Assembly: GCA_025345505.1 (NCBI GenBank)
Contig: JANVCC010009895.1
Coordinates: 1,080,530-1,144,529, forward strand
Length of the DNA stretch: 64,000 nucleotides
Direction: 5' to 3'
From: Todiramphus chloris collaris
Lineage: Eukaryota > Chordata > Aves > Coraciiformes > Alcedinidae
Every line of letters begins with the position of its first letter. Within the stretch, counting starts at the first letter, position 1. Both the position numbers and the translations under genes were made by a program. Positions 20,942 through 30,298 of the stretch are shown piece after piece. The notes beneath the pieces were generated by a model. It was not told the DNA's origin and ran no database searches. It was given only the letters and a program-made list of their open reading frames with translations.

Positions 20942-21238
20942 CAAACTGAAGTTCGACTGAAGGACAGTAGGTGGTACACGTGACAAGGAAAAGAAGAAGC
21001 ACAGCACAGTTCCGGGTATGGAAAGATATCACTGTAGAATGCTTGCTGCTTGACCGCTTGCCTAGGACCAATCAAGAAAGGATGTGTGGACAGTTTCTGG
21101 ACAGTATATTATAACCAATCAGGAGTTGCTTTGCGTGCATGGCTAGTTGCTTGAGCTATATAAACGGGGTGTGATACGCAATAAAGGGTCGTCTACTCTG
21201 ATCACATTGGTCGTGTGTGGCGTCCTGATTCCTCCGCA
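20875..21238 (+). mobile_element. E3 3' LTR
   Basis: 364 bp from TGAGGGATATC to CCTCCGCA, preceded by AGAAGGAGGAAT, a plausible polypurine tract that is also env coding. It has the same CCAAT, TATA and AATAAA order as the 5' copy. Confidence 0.93.
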
Positions 21239-21244
21239 AAGAGG

Positions 21245-21593
21245 TCTTCTGTATCTTATTTTATTTTTCCTAAACTGCTTTTGTAGGTTAAGCTTAAATG
21301 ACCTCTTAAGGCACTGTGTTCCTCACTCTCCTTTGGATTGTCTCAAATTCTAGCATATCATCGTATAACAAAAACTCAATGGAATAAGTTAAGACAGCTT
21401 AGTTCTACTACTTAAAATTTTAAATGGGTGTCATTAACACTCTTTGTAGTATTTTAATGTAGGGGTGCAAAATTTTACACATACTATTTTGAAGATAATA
21501 TATTACATTATTTTTCTGCTTTGACCTCCCTCATCTGTGTTTGAAAATGTTTCTTCTTTTAGGACTCTACTGGAGATAGCTGCTAAAATCTGT
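21245..21593. other. A/T-rich sequence without recognised feature
   Basis: Flanking DNA between E3 and the ERVL LTR. I see no gene or named repeat here. Confidence 0.5.
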
Positions 21594-21598
21594 CTATA

Positions 21599-22118
21599 TA
21601 TCCTGGTTTTGGCTGTGGTAGAGTTAATTTTCTTCTTAGTATCTGGTACAGTGCTGTGTTTTTGATTATGGGTGAGAATAATGTTCATAACACACTGATG
21701 TTTTCATTGTTGCTAAGCAGTGCTTACACTAAGTTAAGGACTTTTCAGCTTCTCATGCTGCCCTGCCAGTGAGGAGGCTGAGGGTGTACAAGAAGCTGAG
21801 AGGGCACACAGTCAGGACAGCTGCCCCAAACAGTCAAAAAGAAGATATTTCAGACTATATGACATCATGTTTGGCATATAAACTAGAGGGAAACCTGGCT
21901 GTGGGTCTGCTGCTCAGGAACAGGATGGGTATCTTGTTATTTTCCTCTTCATTACATACTATTATTATTATTTTATAGCAATAATTAAACTGTTCTGATC
22001 TCAACCCATGAGTTTTCTTACTTTTACCCTTCTGAGTCTCTATCCCATCCCACTGGGGGGGGGGGGTAATTGAGCAGCTGTGTGGTGCTTAGTTGCCAGC
22101 TGTGGTTAAACCACAACA
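21599..22118 (+). mobile_element. Solo ERVL-type LTR, TSD CTATA
   Basis: 520 bp from TATCCTGGTTTTGGCTG to TAAACCACAACA, with perfect 5-bp TSD CTATA (21594-21598, 22119-22123). A TATATGACATCA and GGCATATAAAC promoter region and an AATTAAA signal near 21985 fit the common songbird/galliform ERVL LTR layout. The first G of the terminal TG is mutated to A. Confidence 0.93.
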
Positions 22119-22269
22119 CTATATATTTAACATTTTCTGAATAATTTCAACTCTGCTGCAGATTATAGATGTTCATCCCTCTCTTCTCTCTCCATTTGGG
22201 TAGCAGCAATAATCACTGATTCTGCTTTTCCACACTGATAAACATAATCCAGAAGTTCCAGAATGAAAA

Positions 22270-22393
22270 AGGCATAGCCCCTTTCCTTGTCGGTTCCTCC
22301 ACGATTTGGAGGAGGAAATTGTCATTTACACACTCCAGGAACATCCTGGATTGCTGGTGCCTTGCTGTGTTATCTCTCCAGCAGATGCCAGGG
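22270..22393 (-). repeat. CR1 endonuclease fragment, left flank of E6
   Basis: In minus sense it reads GICWRDNTARHQQSRMFLE of the CR1 ORF2 endonuclease. The missing N-terminal part continues beyond E6 at 29629, so E6 split one CR1 copy. Confidence 0.88.
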
Positions 22394-22745
22394 TGTCGCT
22401 GTTTATGCTGGGAGCGGAGAGAAGCAGCAACATATAAATTCAGCAAGAGCAGGCAAAAGAAGCAACTTTATTAATTTACAACCCCATTTTATATACCCTA
22501 GCTCCATAGGGCGATTGGTCAGTGATCACCCATCTCCTAGGGTGATTGGCTAAAGTCCTACAGCACCTATTTCAAAATATTTTTACAATGTACCATAAAC
22601 AGAACTTATCAAAACACCATGTGTTAGTCTAGTTTACAAAACCGTCCTACTGTTTCTCATAACACGTGTGAGAAAGGCAGGATTCTCACCAAATATTATG
22701 AGAACCTAGGAAAATTCCTCTGTTAGCAGCTTTTCAGCATCCACA
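22394..22745 (-). mobile_element. E6 3' LTR
   Basis: In minus sense TGTGGATGCTG to CAGCGACA; GTATATAAAATGG is the TATA region and AATAAAG follows. The polypurine tract AAAAAGGGGGAAT (22746-22758) precedes it. Confidence 0.93.
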
Positions 22746-23111
22746 ATTCCCCCTTTTTGTTTAAAGACCAAAAAGGTATCGTTTGTAAACCTCTGCGGGT
22801 AGTCTTGCAGAAGGGAGAACAAACGCAGCATAAGGGATCTGCTTGGTAATGGCCAGTTACCAACCAGAGCCTAAATCGGATGCTGATAAGGGGTCAGTCT
22901 GGTAATGGCCAGTTACCAAACAGAACCCAAATCAGATGCTGCTTTAAAATGGGCAGAGAGTCTCCAGTGATGCCATAGGCAATATATCTAGCAAACAAAA
23001 TTCTACATCACAATTCTATCAGGTATTAATCTTAAATAGAAATTTACATCAGTTATTAATTCTAATATAGCCTTAAGGGCTTTAACTTTCTGACTCCATA
23101 ACAAAAGAAAC
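22746..23111 (-). repeat. E6 post-pol noncoding segment with 56-base tandem palindromic repeats
   Basis: Between integrase and LTR lie two tandem units (starting 22845 and 22901), each opening with GGTAATGGCCAGTTACC, an inverted repeat. The same segment with three units occurs in E7 (33067, 33119, 33175). The spacing is 52-56 bases. There is no env homology here. Confidence 0.85.
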
Positions 23112-25872
23112 TTAAAGTTCAGTCTCTGCTTGTGGAAGGACCATCTGCCTGATGGTCGGTATCCTGGTCATCACCAGAAGGATCATTTGGTTGATGATCT
23201 GTATTCTGGTCAGCATTTGGAGGTTGCCTTTTCTGCCTCTGGTGCCGCAGGTCAGGGCGAACGCATCTTGCAGGTAGCCACCGTACCCCAGTATCTGTGG
23301 AAACGCAAGCATACCCACGATCCCAAGCAATAAGCTCATGTGGGCCTTCCTAATTCTTGGTGAGCAGATCCCGTACCCAGACTTTTGACCGAGGCAGGTG
23401 CATCTCGCCTGACAACTGCAATGAGAGAAAATGATTCAGAATATCAGGATTATTTGAATTTGGTGGCACTGTGAGATGATTAATTGTATACAAAGCTTTT
23501 TCTAGTCAGCAATGTGGGGTTTCTCCATGCATTCCCCCTTTTTGTTTTTCCAAAACACGCTTCAAAGTGCCATGAGCGCGTTCAACAATAGCTGGGCCGG
23601 TAGGAGAATGTGGAATACCAAAAGTGTGGTCTACACCTCATAGGTGCAAGAACTGCCACGTCTTCTGCGAAGCAAAGGCAGGACCATTATAGGTTTTCAC
23701 AGGAGACGGCACGCCCAGGACCGAGAAAGCCAATTTCCAATGGGCAATGACATCACGGCCATTCTCTCCAGTGTGAGCAGAAGCCCACATAGCTGAGGAG
23801 AACGTGTCAATGGACAGGTGCACATATTTAAACCGGCCACATTCAGGGATGTGCGTTACATCCGTTTGCCAAAGCTGCAAGGCTTTTAGGCCTCTGGGGT
23901 TTACCCCTGGTGGCAAAGGTGCAGCGAGCCCGTGACAATCAGCACAGGCATTAACAATGTCACGAGCCTCAGTTGGCATTAGGTGAAACTGCTTCTGCAG
24001 GGAATGTGCACTTTGATGGAAGAAACCGTGCGATGCCTTGGCTTGTGAAATTTTGTCAGGCTGAGGCGCTACCCATACAGGGTTGGCCAGCATGTCAGCC
24101 CTGGCATTGCCTTTTGTTATAAAACCTGGCAAACTGGTGTGGCTTCGAATGTGCAGAATGTAGTATGGATGCGCTCAAGCTTGAATTGCACACCACAAAG
24201 TTTGCAATAGTGAAAACAGAGCCGCATTATTCACTTCCTTTAGAAGTGAACAATCCAAGCGTTGGGTTATATCTGCTACGTAAGCAGAATCAGTAACCAA
24301 ATTCAAAGGCACCTGAGAGAACCGCTGAAAAGCCATGGCAACAGCCCTCAATTCAACCAGCTGGGCAGAGCCTAACTCATGGCCTTCCAGCACCTGCCAC
24401 TCAGATCCCTCCCTCCAGGTAACAATGGCTTTCACTGTTTTTCCAGAACCTTCCGTGAAGACAGTGGGTCCTTTCACCGGCACCCGACTGTTTTTTGGCC
24501 GCAAGGTGAAGCTGGTCGATTCTGCCAGCTGCAGTAATTTATGGCTGGGTAGGTGGTAAGAAATCTGCCCTGAAAAATTTTGCAGCGCACTTTGCAAAGG
24601 AGCGCTGTTGGCAAGGCTCCACTCAAAGTGTTCCTGCGGTGTTGGAAGAATAATTGTTGCAGGATCCGCTGCCATTAATTGCAAACACCATTGGCGGCAT
24701 TTGATTATCAGAGAAGCGATCAATTCAAACAACGTGGGTGCTGTCTTTTTCGGATGATGAGGCAGAAAGACCCATTCTAGGACATGCAAAGGGTCAGACC
24801 ATTGTGTGTTCCACTGGCCAATGATACCTGTGGGATGGAGGTCTGGAGCAGTAATGAAAACAGTGATATCAATGGAGGGATCCACTCAATAAACCTGACG
24901 AGCAGAAACAGCCTGTTGCACCTCCCGCAGTGCCTGTCGTGCTTCTGGAGTCAATTTCCGAGGTGAATTGAAATCAGGGTCCCCCTTTAAAATATTAAAA
25001 AGCAGGGAAAGTTGCGTTGTGGTTACCCCTAGATAAGGACGTACCCAATTCTTGATACCCAGCAATTTCTGAGCATCATTCATGGTTTTAATAGAATCTG
25101 AGAATTGCACCTCTTGGTGTTGTATAGTTTGGTCCAAAATTTTGATTCCTAAATATTTCCAGGGAGGATGCTTTTGAACTTTCTCCGGAGCCACTTGCAA
25201 CCCGTACGAATGCAGAGCAGTGAGCAGCCGAGGCTGTATCCTCAGCAGCTCGTCCTGGGTGGATGCTGCCACCAGGATATCATCCATGTAATGTAGCAGT
25301 ATGCCTCAGGAAACTGCTCACGGACTCCGGACAAAGCTTGAGCGACATACCATTGGCAGATAGTCGGGCTGCTCTTCATGCCCTGAGGTAGAACCTTCCA
25401 TTGATATCTCTTCACAGGTTCAGCATTGTTAATTGCAGGCACAGTAAAGGCAAATTTTGGTCTGTCATTAGGATGCAAAGGAATTGTGAAAAAGCAATCC
25501 TTCAGATCAATGATCAGGATGTCCCACCCTGTTGGAATCATGGTGGGTGAGGGCATACCAGGCTGCAATGCCCCCATACCTTCCATCACTGCGTTAACTT
25601 TTCGGAGATCTTGCAAGAGTCTCCATTTCCCTGATTTCTTCTTAATTAGAAAAAACAGGAGTGTTCCAGGGACTAGTAGAAGGCTCAATATGTCCCTGTT
25701 GTAACTGTTCCTGAACCAGCTGATGAAGGGCGACTAATTTCTCATTTGGTAGGGTCCACTGCGATTCCCAGATCGGTCTGTTAGTTAGCCACCGCAAAGG
25801 CAGCGTAGGAACCTGTGCGCCCTTCCGCACAGTGACCCCTATCAAAAATTTGTCCCAATTCGTACCCCCCAA
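23112..25872 (-). pseudogene. E6: pol (RT, RNase H, integrase), frameshifted
   Basis: RT starts at about 25872 ([23 protein letters not shown]), changes frame near 25650 and 25290, and keeps [21 protein letters not shown] and MDDILVAA of the YMDD loop. The connection and RNase H (24885-24175) are open, but the first RNase H Asp is Glu (VFTEGSG). Integrase (24132-23130) has FFHQ...H and CADC zinc ligands and QTDVTHI, but the second catalytic Asp is Tyr (KTYNGPA); ERAHGTLK carries the Glu. The C-terminal module contains YACVSTDTGVRWLPARCV. Pol is therefore dead at two catalytic centres as well as by frameshifts. Confidence 0.9.
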
Positions 25873-25970
25873 GCTGCCAGCACGTCTCGCCCCCAGAGGT
25901 TGACTGGAGCGCTAGTAACATAAGGCTGAATTGTAGCTGTATGTCCCTCTGGGTCTTTTACCATTACAGG

Positions 25971-26650
25971 TCATTTGCTTAAATAGCTCTGTGCGGTTCC
26001 TCCTAACCCTGAGATGGCCGATCCCACGGGGGCTAAAGGCCATGAAGGAGGCCACGCAGAGAAGGAGATAATCGTTACATCAGCACCTGTCTCGATCAAA
26101 CCTCGAAGCTGAGTCTGGGGCGGACAAGCGTTTGGCAGGACTAGGGTACATGTCATCTGTGGCCTTTGGCTAGAGATGTCTGCAGTCCAGAAGATCTGAG
26201 GAAGTCCCGTAGGTCCACTGCCGCTATCGTTGCAAACTTGTTGTTCTGTCCTGGGGACACATGACTTAAAAGGCATTAATTGAGCAATGCAAGTCTTTTC
26301 AGGGATAGTGACAGGGGGATTGGGCGTGGAAACCATAGCATGAATCTGGCCTGTAAAGTCATCATCAATAGCTTCTGGGTGCACAAAGATCCCTCGGTGG
26401 GTAACATTAGGTTTTCCCACGAGCATTGCACTGAGACACTGACCTAGGGGTCCATATGCATCCAAAGGGACCTTATAAATACAACTAGATTCTAGGACGA
26501 CTGTTGTTGTGGTGTAGACGTTGGCCCCGGCTGATCCTGGGCTGCCGTTTCTAAGGTGGCTGGGTAGGCCTGTGTCTGTGCCATTCCCTGGGGGATCACC
26601 TGCATCGGAGAGCAATTCCCCCTTTTTGCACCCCGATGTGAGTTTCCCGA
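25971..26650 (-). pseudogene. E6: dUTPase-like and protease
   Basis: The frame from 26615 encodes a degenerate dUTPase (GIFVHPEAIDDDFTGQI and TCIAQLMPF recall motifs III and V) followed by an aspartic protease core. The protease motif reads LIETGADVTIIS, so the catalytic Asp is replaced by Glu. The frame ends at a stop at 25971 and lacks the GRD motif in frame. Confidence 0.85.
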
Positions 26651-26791
26651 CAGAGGCCGACCGTCGGCATGGCGCAGAGATCTGCAGTATTCTGCACGAT
26701 GACCTGGCCTACCACACCTCTTTCACTGGGGGGTCCCTGCGTTTTCCTTTTGCCTTGGTTTAGCCCTTTTCCGTTTGCTCCTGGCTTTGGA
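26651..26791 (-). pseudogene. E6: nucleocapsid zinc-knuckle remnant
   Basis: Between capsid and protease one frame reads CGRPGHRAEYC, the last three ligands of a CCHC knuckle; the codon at the place of the first Cys is a stop. No second knuckle is clear. Confidence 0.65.
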
Positions 26792-28261
26792 CTACTTTGG
26801 TTCACGATCAGAAGATGCATGAACAGACGGCAGAAACGCAGCCAAAGCAGACCTTATATGGCTCGCAGACCCCACCTTAGCCCAGGCTTCAACCATATCT
26901 GTGAGTGTAGGCTCCCCTGTTAGGGCATCGATGATTTTTCTACACTCATCTTTGGCATTGTCTCTTGCTAATTGTATGCACATCATCCGCCTCAATGAGT
27001 CATCTGCAACCTGCTTCTCAAGGGCAGCAGCAACCTTTTCTACAAAGAGTAAAAATGGCTCTGTCTGCCCCTGGTATATTTTCATATACCATGTTTGAGG
27101 AGTAGCCATGTCCATGGTCTTAAATAGAGCTCCCATGCCAAGATTTTGAGCTTGATCTATGATTTGAGGGGGCCAGGTGGCCTGTAAATCAGGATTAGAG
27201 TAGTAACCAAGTCCTATAAGGATATCTACTTCAACATCATGTCTAATGTCAGTGGAAGGCAACTGCTTATTCTGTAGTGCAACCTTCTCAGACATCTTTC
27301 TCCAGGTAGTCTCAAAAACTGCAAATTGTACAGGTTGAAGTATAATTTGAGCGAAGTGCTTAATATCAAATGGAACAAGCCAATCAGCATTCAGCACTCT
27401 AAGAAGTTGCATGAGTTCAGGAGAACCAAGCCCATACTGTGCCACTTTGGATTGTAATTCTTGTACAACCTTCCAAGCAAAAACGTCATGTCTGTCATGT
27501 TGACCTGAATTTGGGGCAGCCTTAAGCACAGGATAGGCTTGGACATCCCCTTGCGGGGTGTTACTATCGCCTTGAGTTAGCGGCACACCCTTTTGAGGCG
27601 TTACAGCAGTCTCCTGATCCCGCATAAATTCCCCTGACCTCTCTGGCAGTCCCAGTTTGTCTGATAGATCCCAGTTGCCCTCCTCTAGAGCCTGCAATTT
27701 AACTGACTCCCAGAAATGGCTGACGTTTCTTGGATAGACAGTTAGGGTAGAGTCGGGAAGTGTCCAAGGATGGCCCTGCAGCAACCGCTTCTTCCGCTGT
27801 CCGGCTACCGCAGCCTTCCACCTTGAGGCAAGCATGCCCTCTGTGTCACTGCCTGAATCGTCAGGCAGGGGTTTCCCTGAGGACCCCAGCACGAATGATG
27901 GAGGCGGGCAGGGCACGGGTGCCGGGCTAGAGAGCGATACGGCCGTGGGGGCCGCAGTCGGTTCCGCAGAGGGCAGCAACGCAGCCGGCTGTGGCGGCGC
28001 AGTTTGGGGCGCTGCCAGCGGTGCAGGCGGATCTTGTAACGGAGCCGCCTCTGCCGCTGGAGTCGGGGCCGTCAGCTCGGCCGGCGGCGCCGGAGCCGCC
28101 GTCTCCACCTCCATCGGGGCCGCCGTTTCTTCCGCCTCTGCCGGTTCCGCCGCGGGAGCCGTCGCTACTTCCGCGTTCGGAATTACCGGAACCGGAACTT
28201 CCAGCCCAGGTCGGCCCGGCACGGCTCTCTCAGCGGCCGCCCACACGAATGCTTCCTGCAA
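26792..28261 (-). CDS. E6: gag capsid reading frame with long Pro/Ala-rich region
   Basis: A 489-codon open frame holds an Ala/Pro/Glu-rich segment (first about 140 residues), a linker with DDSGSDTEG, and a class II capsid: VFAWKVVQELQSKVAQYG, DILIGLGYYSNPDLQATW and the major homology region IYQGQTEPFLLFVEKV, ending before nucleocapsid. The start is not a native gag start; matrix lies upstream in another frame (29122-28481). The capsid itself is undamaged. High GC in the Ala/Pro part makes strong antisense open frames, which I treat as shadows. Confidence 0.85.
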   Translation of the reverse strand: MQEAFVWAAAERAVPGRPGLEVPVPVIPNAEVATAPAAEPAEAEETAAPMEVETAAPAPPAELTAPTPAAEAAPLQDPPAPLAAPQTAPPQPAALLPSAEPTAAPTAVSLSSPAPVPCPPPSFVLGSSGKPLPDDSGSDTEGMLASRWKAAVAGQRKKRLLQGHPWTLPDSTLTVYPRNVSHFWESVKLQALEEGNWDLSDKLGLPERSGEFMRDQETAVTPQKGVPLTQGDSNTPQGDVQAYPVLKAAPNSGQHDRHDVFAWKVVQELQSKVAQYGLGSPELMQLLRVLNADWLVPFDIKHFAQIILQPVQFAVFETTWRKMSEKVALQNKQLPSTDIRHDVEVDILIGLGYYSNPDLQATWPPQIIDQAQNLGMGALFKTMDMATPQTWYMKIYQGQTEPFLLFVEKVAAALEKQVADDSLRRMMCIQLARDNAKDECRKIIDALTGEPTLTDMVEAWAKVGSASHIRSALAAFLPSVHASSDREPK

Positions 28262-28480
28262 TTCCGCTAGCTACTGAGATATCCTCGGCAGATATTCTTC
28301 TAACATTGCCAGCTGCCGCGTTAACAGGTTCACCATGGGCGGCTGCGCCTGCGCATGAAAACACCCAGAGAGGGGCGCATGCGCGGAGCTGCCGGGCGCC
28401 GCGGGCGCTTGGGAAAAACTCCAGGGTGGCGTGAACGCAGTGGGGGCGCGCGCAGAAAACCTGGGTTCTGCTATGCAGCT

Positions 28481-29122
28481 CTAGGTCACTGTTAAACCGG
28501 GTTGGACAATCGTAGATGTCGTGGGAACGACCGGCACTGCTATATTTGCTGAAGGGAGCGGCGGGGAGGTGACCAGAGCCGCTGGGCTAAGGAGCGAGGG
28601 GCGCTCCGAGCCATCTCTCTGTTTAAGCATTTCCGCGAGCTGCTCTGCAGGCGGCGGGTATTTAGGGGGAACATAATCCCGGGGCAAGGTGTATTGCCGC
28701 TGAACGGGCTGTAGGACCGGCACCGGATCCTGTGGGGCCCGAGACGGCTCCTCGGTGCGGCTGCCGCCGGCTGCTACACTGAGTTCAGCAGTGTCCCCCT
28801 TAGCGGCGTCCTCCTCTGAAGCCGGCACCCCTCCCCCGTCGCCAGTTTCAGACTTTAGAAGCACAGCAAATACAGCTCTCCAAGTGCGAATCAAGTCTAG
28901 CAGTGTGTCGTCCCTGTGGGGGAGCTCACGACAGAGCCTGGTGCCCAGCTGCCGCCACAGCTTTAAATCAAAGGCGGTGTCAGAGCTCAGGAGAAACTGG
29001 TGCTCAGCTGCCCATTGCAAAAGAGCACGGAGGGCGTCCTCTGGGACAGCGCTCTTTTTGGTGGCCAGGAAATTCTTCCAGGCCAACAGCACCATGCTTT
29101 CTTTCAAGTCGCAAGTCCCCAT
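28481..29122 (-). CDS. E6: gag matrix reading frame with PPxY late motif
   Basis: The ATG at 29122, 150 bases after the LTR, begins MGTCDL, with Gly2 available for myristoylation. The matrix core has FLATKKSAVPEDALRALLQW and LWRQLGTRLCRELPHRDD. A linker follows with VPPKYPPP, a PPxY-type late-budding motif, in residues about 145-160. The frame stops at 28481 and capsid continues in another frame, so one or more indels separate the two halves of gag. Confidence 0.87.
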   Translation of the reverse strand: MGTCDLKESMVLLAWKNFLATKKSAVPEDALRALLQWAAEHQFLLSSDTAFDLKLWRQLGTRLCRELPHRDDTLLDLIRTWRAVFAVLLKSETGDGGGVPASEEDAAKGDTAELSVAAGGSRTEEPSRAPQDPVPVLQPVQRQYTLPRDYVPPKYPPPAEQLAEMLKQRDGSERPSLLSPAALVTSPPLPSANIAVPVVPTTSTIVQPGLTVT

Positions 29123-29179
29123 CGCGGCAGGGCTTTTCTAATACCCCGGTGCCTGGACTGGTCCCGGCCACGAACCTCA

Positions 29180-29211
29180 GGGGTGGGGGGGGGGAGGGGG
29201 GGGGGGGGGGG
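29180..29211. repeat. G-rich tract in E6 leader
   Basis: Nearly pure G (GGGGTG then G10, A, G16) between the PBS and gag on the + strand; C-rich in viral sense. It may be prone to sequencing length error and has G-quadruplex potential. Confidence 0.85.
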
Positions 29212-29257
29212 TGCGTACCTCCCGAGAGGTGCTCAGCTTCGGCTGGTGCTGGTCGTA

Positions 29258-29274
29258 CACGTCGCGGGTCACTA
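29258..29274 (-). promoter_or_regulatory. E6 primer-binding site (tRNA-Trp-like, degenerate)
   Basis: In minus sense TAGTGACCCGCGACGTG follows the LTR after two bases. It resembles the tRNA-Trp complement with about two changes and a shifted C/G. Confidence 0.6.
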
Positions 29275-29276
29275 AA

Positions 29277-29628
29277 TGTCGCTGTTTATGCCGGGAGTGG
29301 AGAGATCCAGCAACATATAAATTCAGCAAGAGCAGGCAAAAGAAGCAACTTTATTAATTTACAACCCCATTTTATATACCCTAGCCCCATAGGGCGATTG
29401 GTCAGTGATCACCCATCTCCTAGGGTGATTGGCTAAAGTCCTACAGCACCTATTTTAAAATATTTTTACAATGTACCATAAACAGAACTTATCAAAACAC
29501 CATGTGTTAGTCTAGTTTACAAAACCGTCCTACTGTTTCTCATAACACATGTGAGAAAGGCAGGATTCTCACCGAATATTGTGAGAACCTAGGAAAATTC
29601 CTCTGCTAGCAGCTTTTCAGCATCCACA
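29277..29628 (-). mobile_element. E6 5' LTR
   Basis: 352 bp, same ends as the 3' copy. AATAAAG and TATATAAAATGG are conserved. Confidence 0.93.
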
Positions 29629-30270
29629 TCAGGGTAGTTAAAATCCCCTACAAGGACCAAGGCCTGTGAATGCAAAGCCATTTCTATCTGCCTATGGAGG
29701 GCCTCATCCACTTGTCTCTGCTGGTCAGGTGGCCTGTAGCAGACCCCAACTGTAACATCACCTTCCCCTGTCTTCCCTTTAATCTGAACCCATACACTCT
29801 CAACTAGCTCATCATCCTTCCCCATATGTAACTCAATGGATTACAGCTGGTCACTGATGTAGAGGGCGACACCTCCTCCCCTTCTACCCTGCCTGTCCTT
29901 CCTGAACTGCTTATAACCATCTACCCCTACATTCCAGTCATGGGAATCATCCCACCAAGTTTCAGTAATAGCTACTATGTCATGGCTTTCTAGGAGCACG
30001 GTGGCCCTTAATTCATCCTGTTTATTGCCCAAGATGCGTGCATTTGCATAAAGGCACTTCAGCTGGGCTGGCTGGATCACCCTCTTGTGCGAATCCCTAT
30101 GGGGTGTCCCAGTGCATTGTCACTGGTTTTCCTCAGGGCAACAAGTTGAGAGACCTTACTAGGATTCCATTCCTCAGCCCCTGGTGTTCTGCCCCACTGT
30201 TCATCACAAACAATTGAAAATGTAAGATTACTGACCCCCTCCCCCTTCAAATCTAGTTTAAAGCCTTATC
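29629..30270 (-). pseudogene. CR1 ORF2 endonuclease fragment, right flank of E6
   Basis: In minus sense the copy reads KCLYANARILGNKQDELRA, ITETWWDDSHDWNVG and RQGRRGGGVALYISDQL, then VWVQIKGKTGEGDVTVGVCYRPP. These are the N-terminal endonuclease blocks of CR1 ORF2. One stop separates two frames near 29835. The part that was C-terminal to it is at 22270-22393. The 5' edge is near 30255-30270, inside a hairpin. Confidence 0.9.
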
Positions 30271-30298
30271 AGATTTGAAGGGGGAGGGGGTCAGTAAT
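30227..30298. repeat. Perfect 28-bp inverted repeat with 16-base spacer
   Basis: The arm at 30227-30254 and its exact reverse complement at 30271-30298 (AGATTTGAAGGGGGAGGGGG...) flank AGTTTAAAGCCTTATC. It lies at the 5' edge of the CR1 fragment. Confidence 0.95.

Larger units (their letters stand above)
7834..21244 (+). mobile_element. E3: class II provirus with inverted ERV material inside
   Basis: Two 364-bp LTRs (7840-8203 and 20875-21238) on the + strand are flanked by the perfect 6-bp TSD AAGAGG (7834-7839 and 21239-21244), so both ends belong to one integration. The LTRs differ at about 13 positions by eye. Inside, + strand sequence is PBS and gag (8204-about 9295) and then pol, env and LTR (about 17686-21238). 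Between them lies minus-strand ERV sequence (E4 and E5), and the E3 capsid, nucleocapsid, protease and most RT are missing. This is therefore a replacement, not a simple insertion. Confidence 0.9.
22388..29634 (-). mobile_element. E6: env-less class II provirus
   Basis: A full-length minus-strand provirus: 352-bp LTRs (22394-22745 and 29277-29628) flanked by CCAGGG (22388-22393) and TCAGGG (29629-29634), one mismatch in six. CR1 endonuclease continues across the insertion. Order in minus sense is LTR, PBS, gag, dUTPase-protease, pol, a repeat-bearing 370-base noncoding segment, polypurine tract, LTR. No env sequence is present between integrase and LTR. LTRs differ at about 11 positions by eye. 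Confidence 0.93.

Noticed and set aside
27834-28434. Long + strand open frames over the GC-rich region
   Set aside because: They are antisense to the Ala/Pro-rich gag segment of E6 and have no domain features of their own.
30227-30298. Bacterial-style terminator or CRISPR-like element
   Set aside because: The context is an avian CR1 repeat; there is a single hairpin, no T-run and no repeat array.
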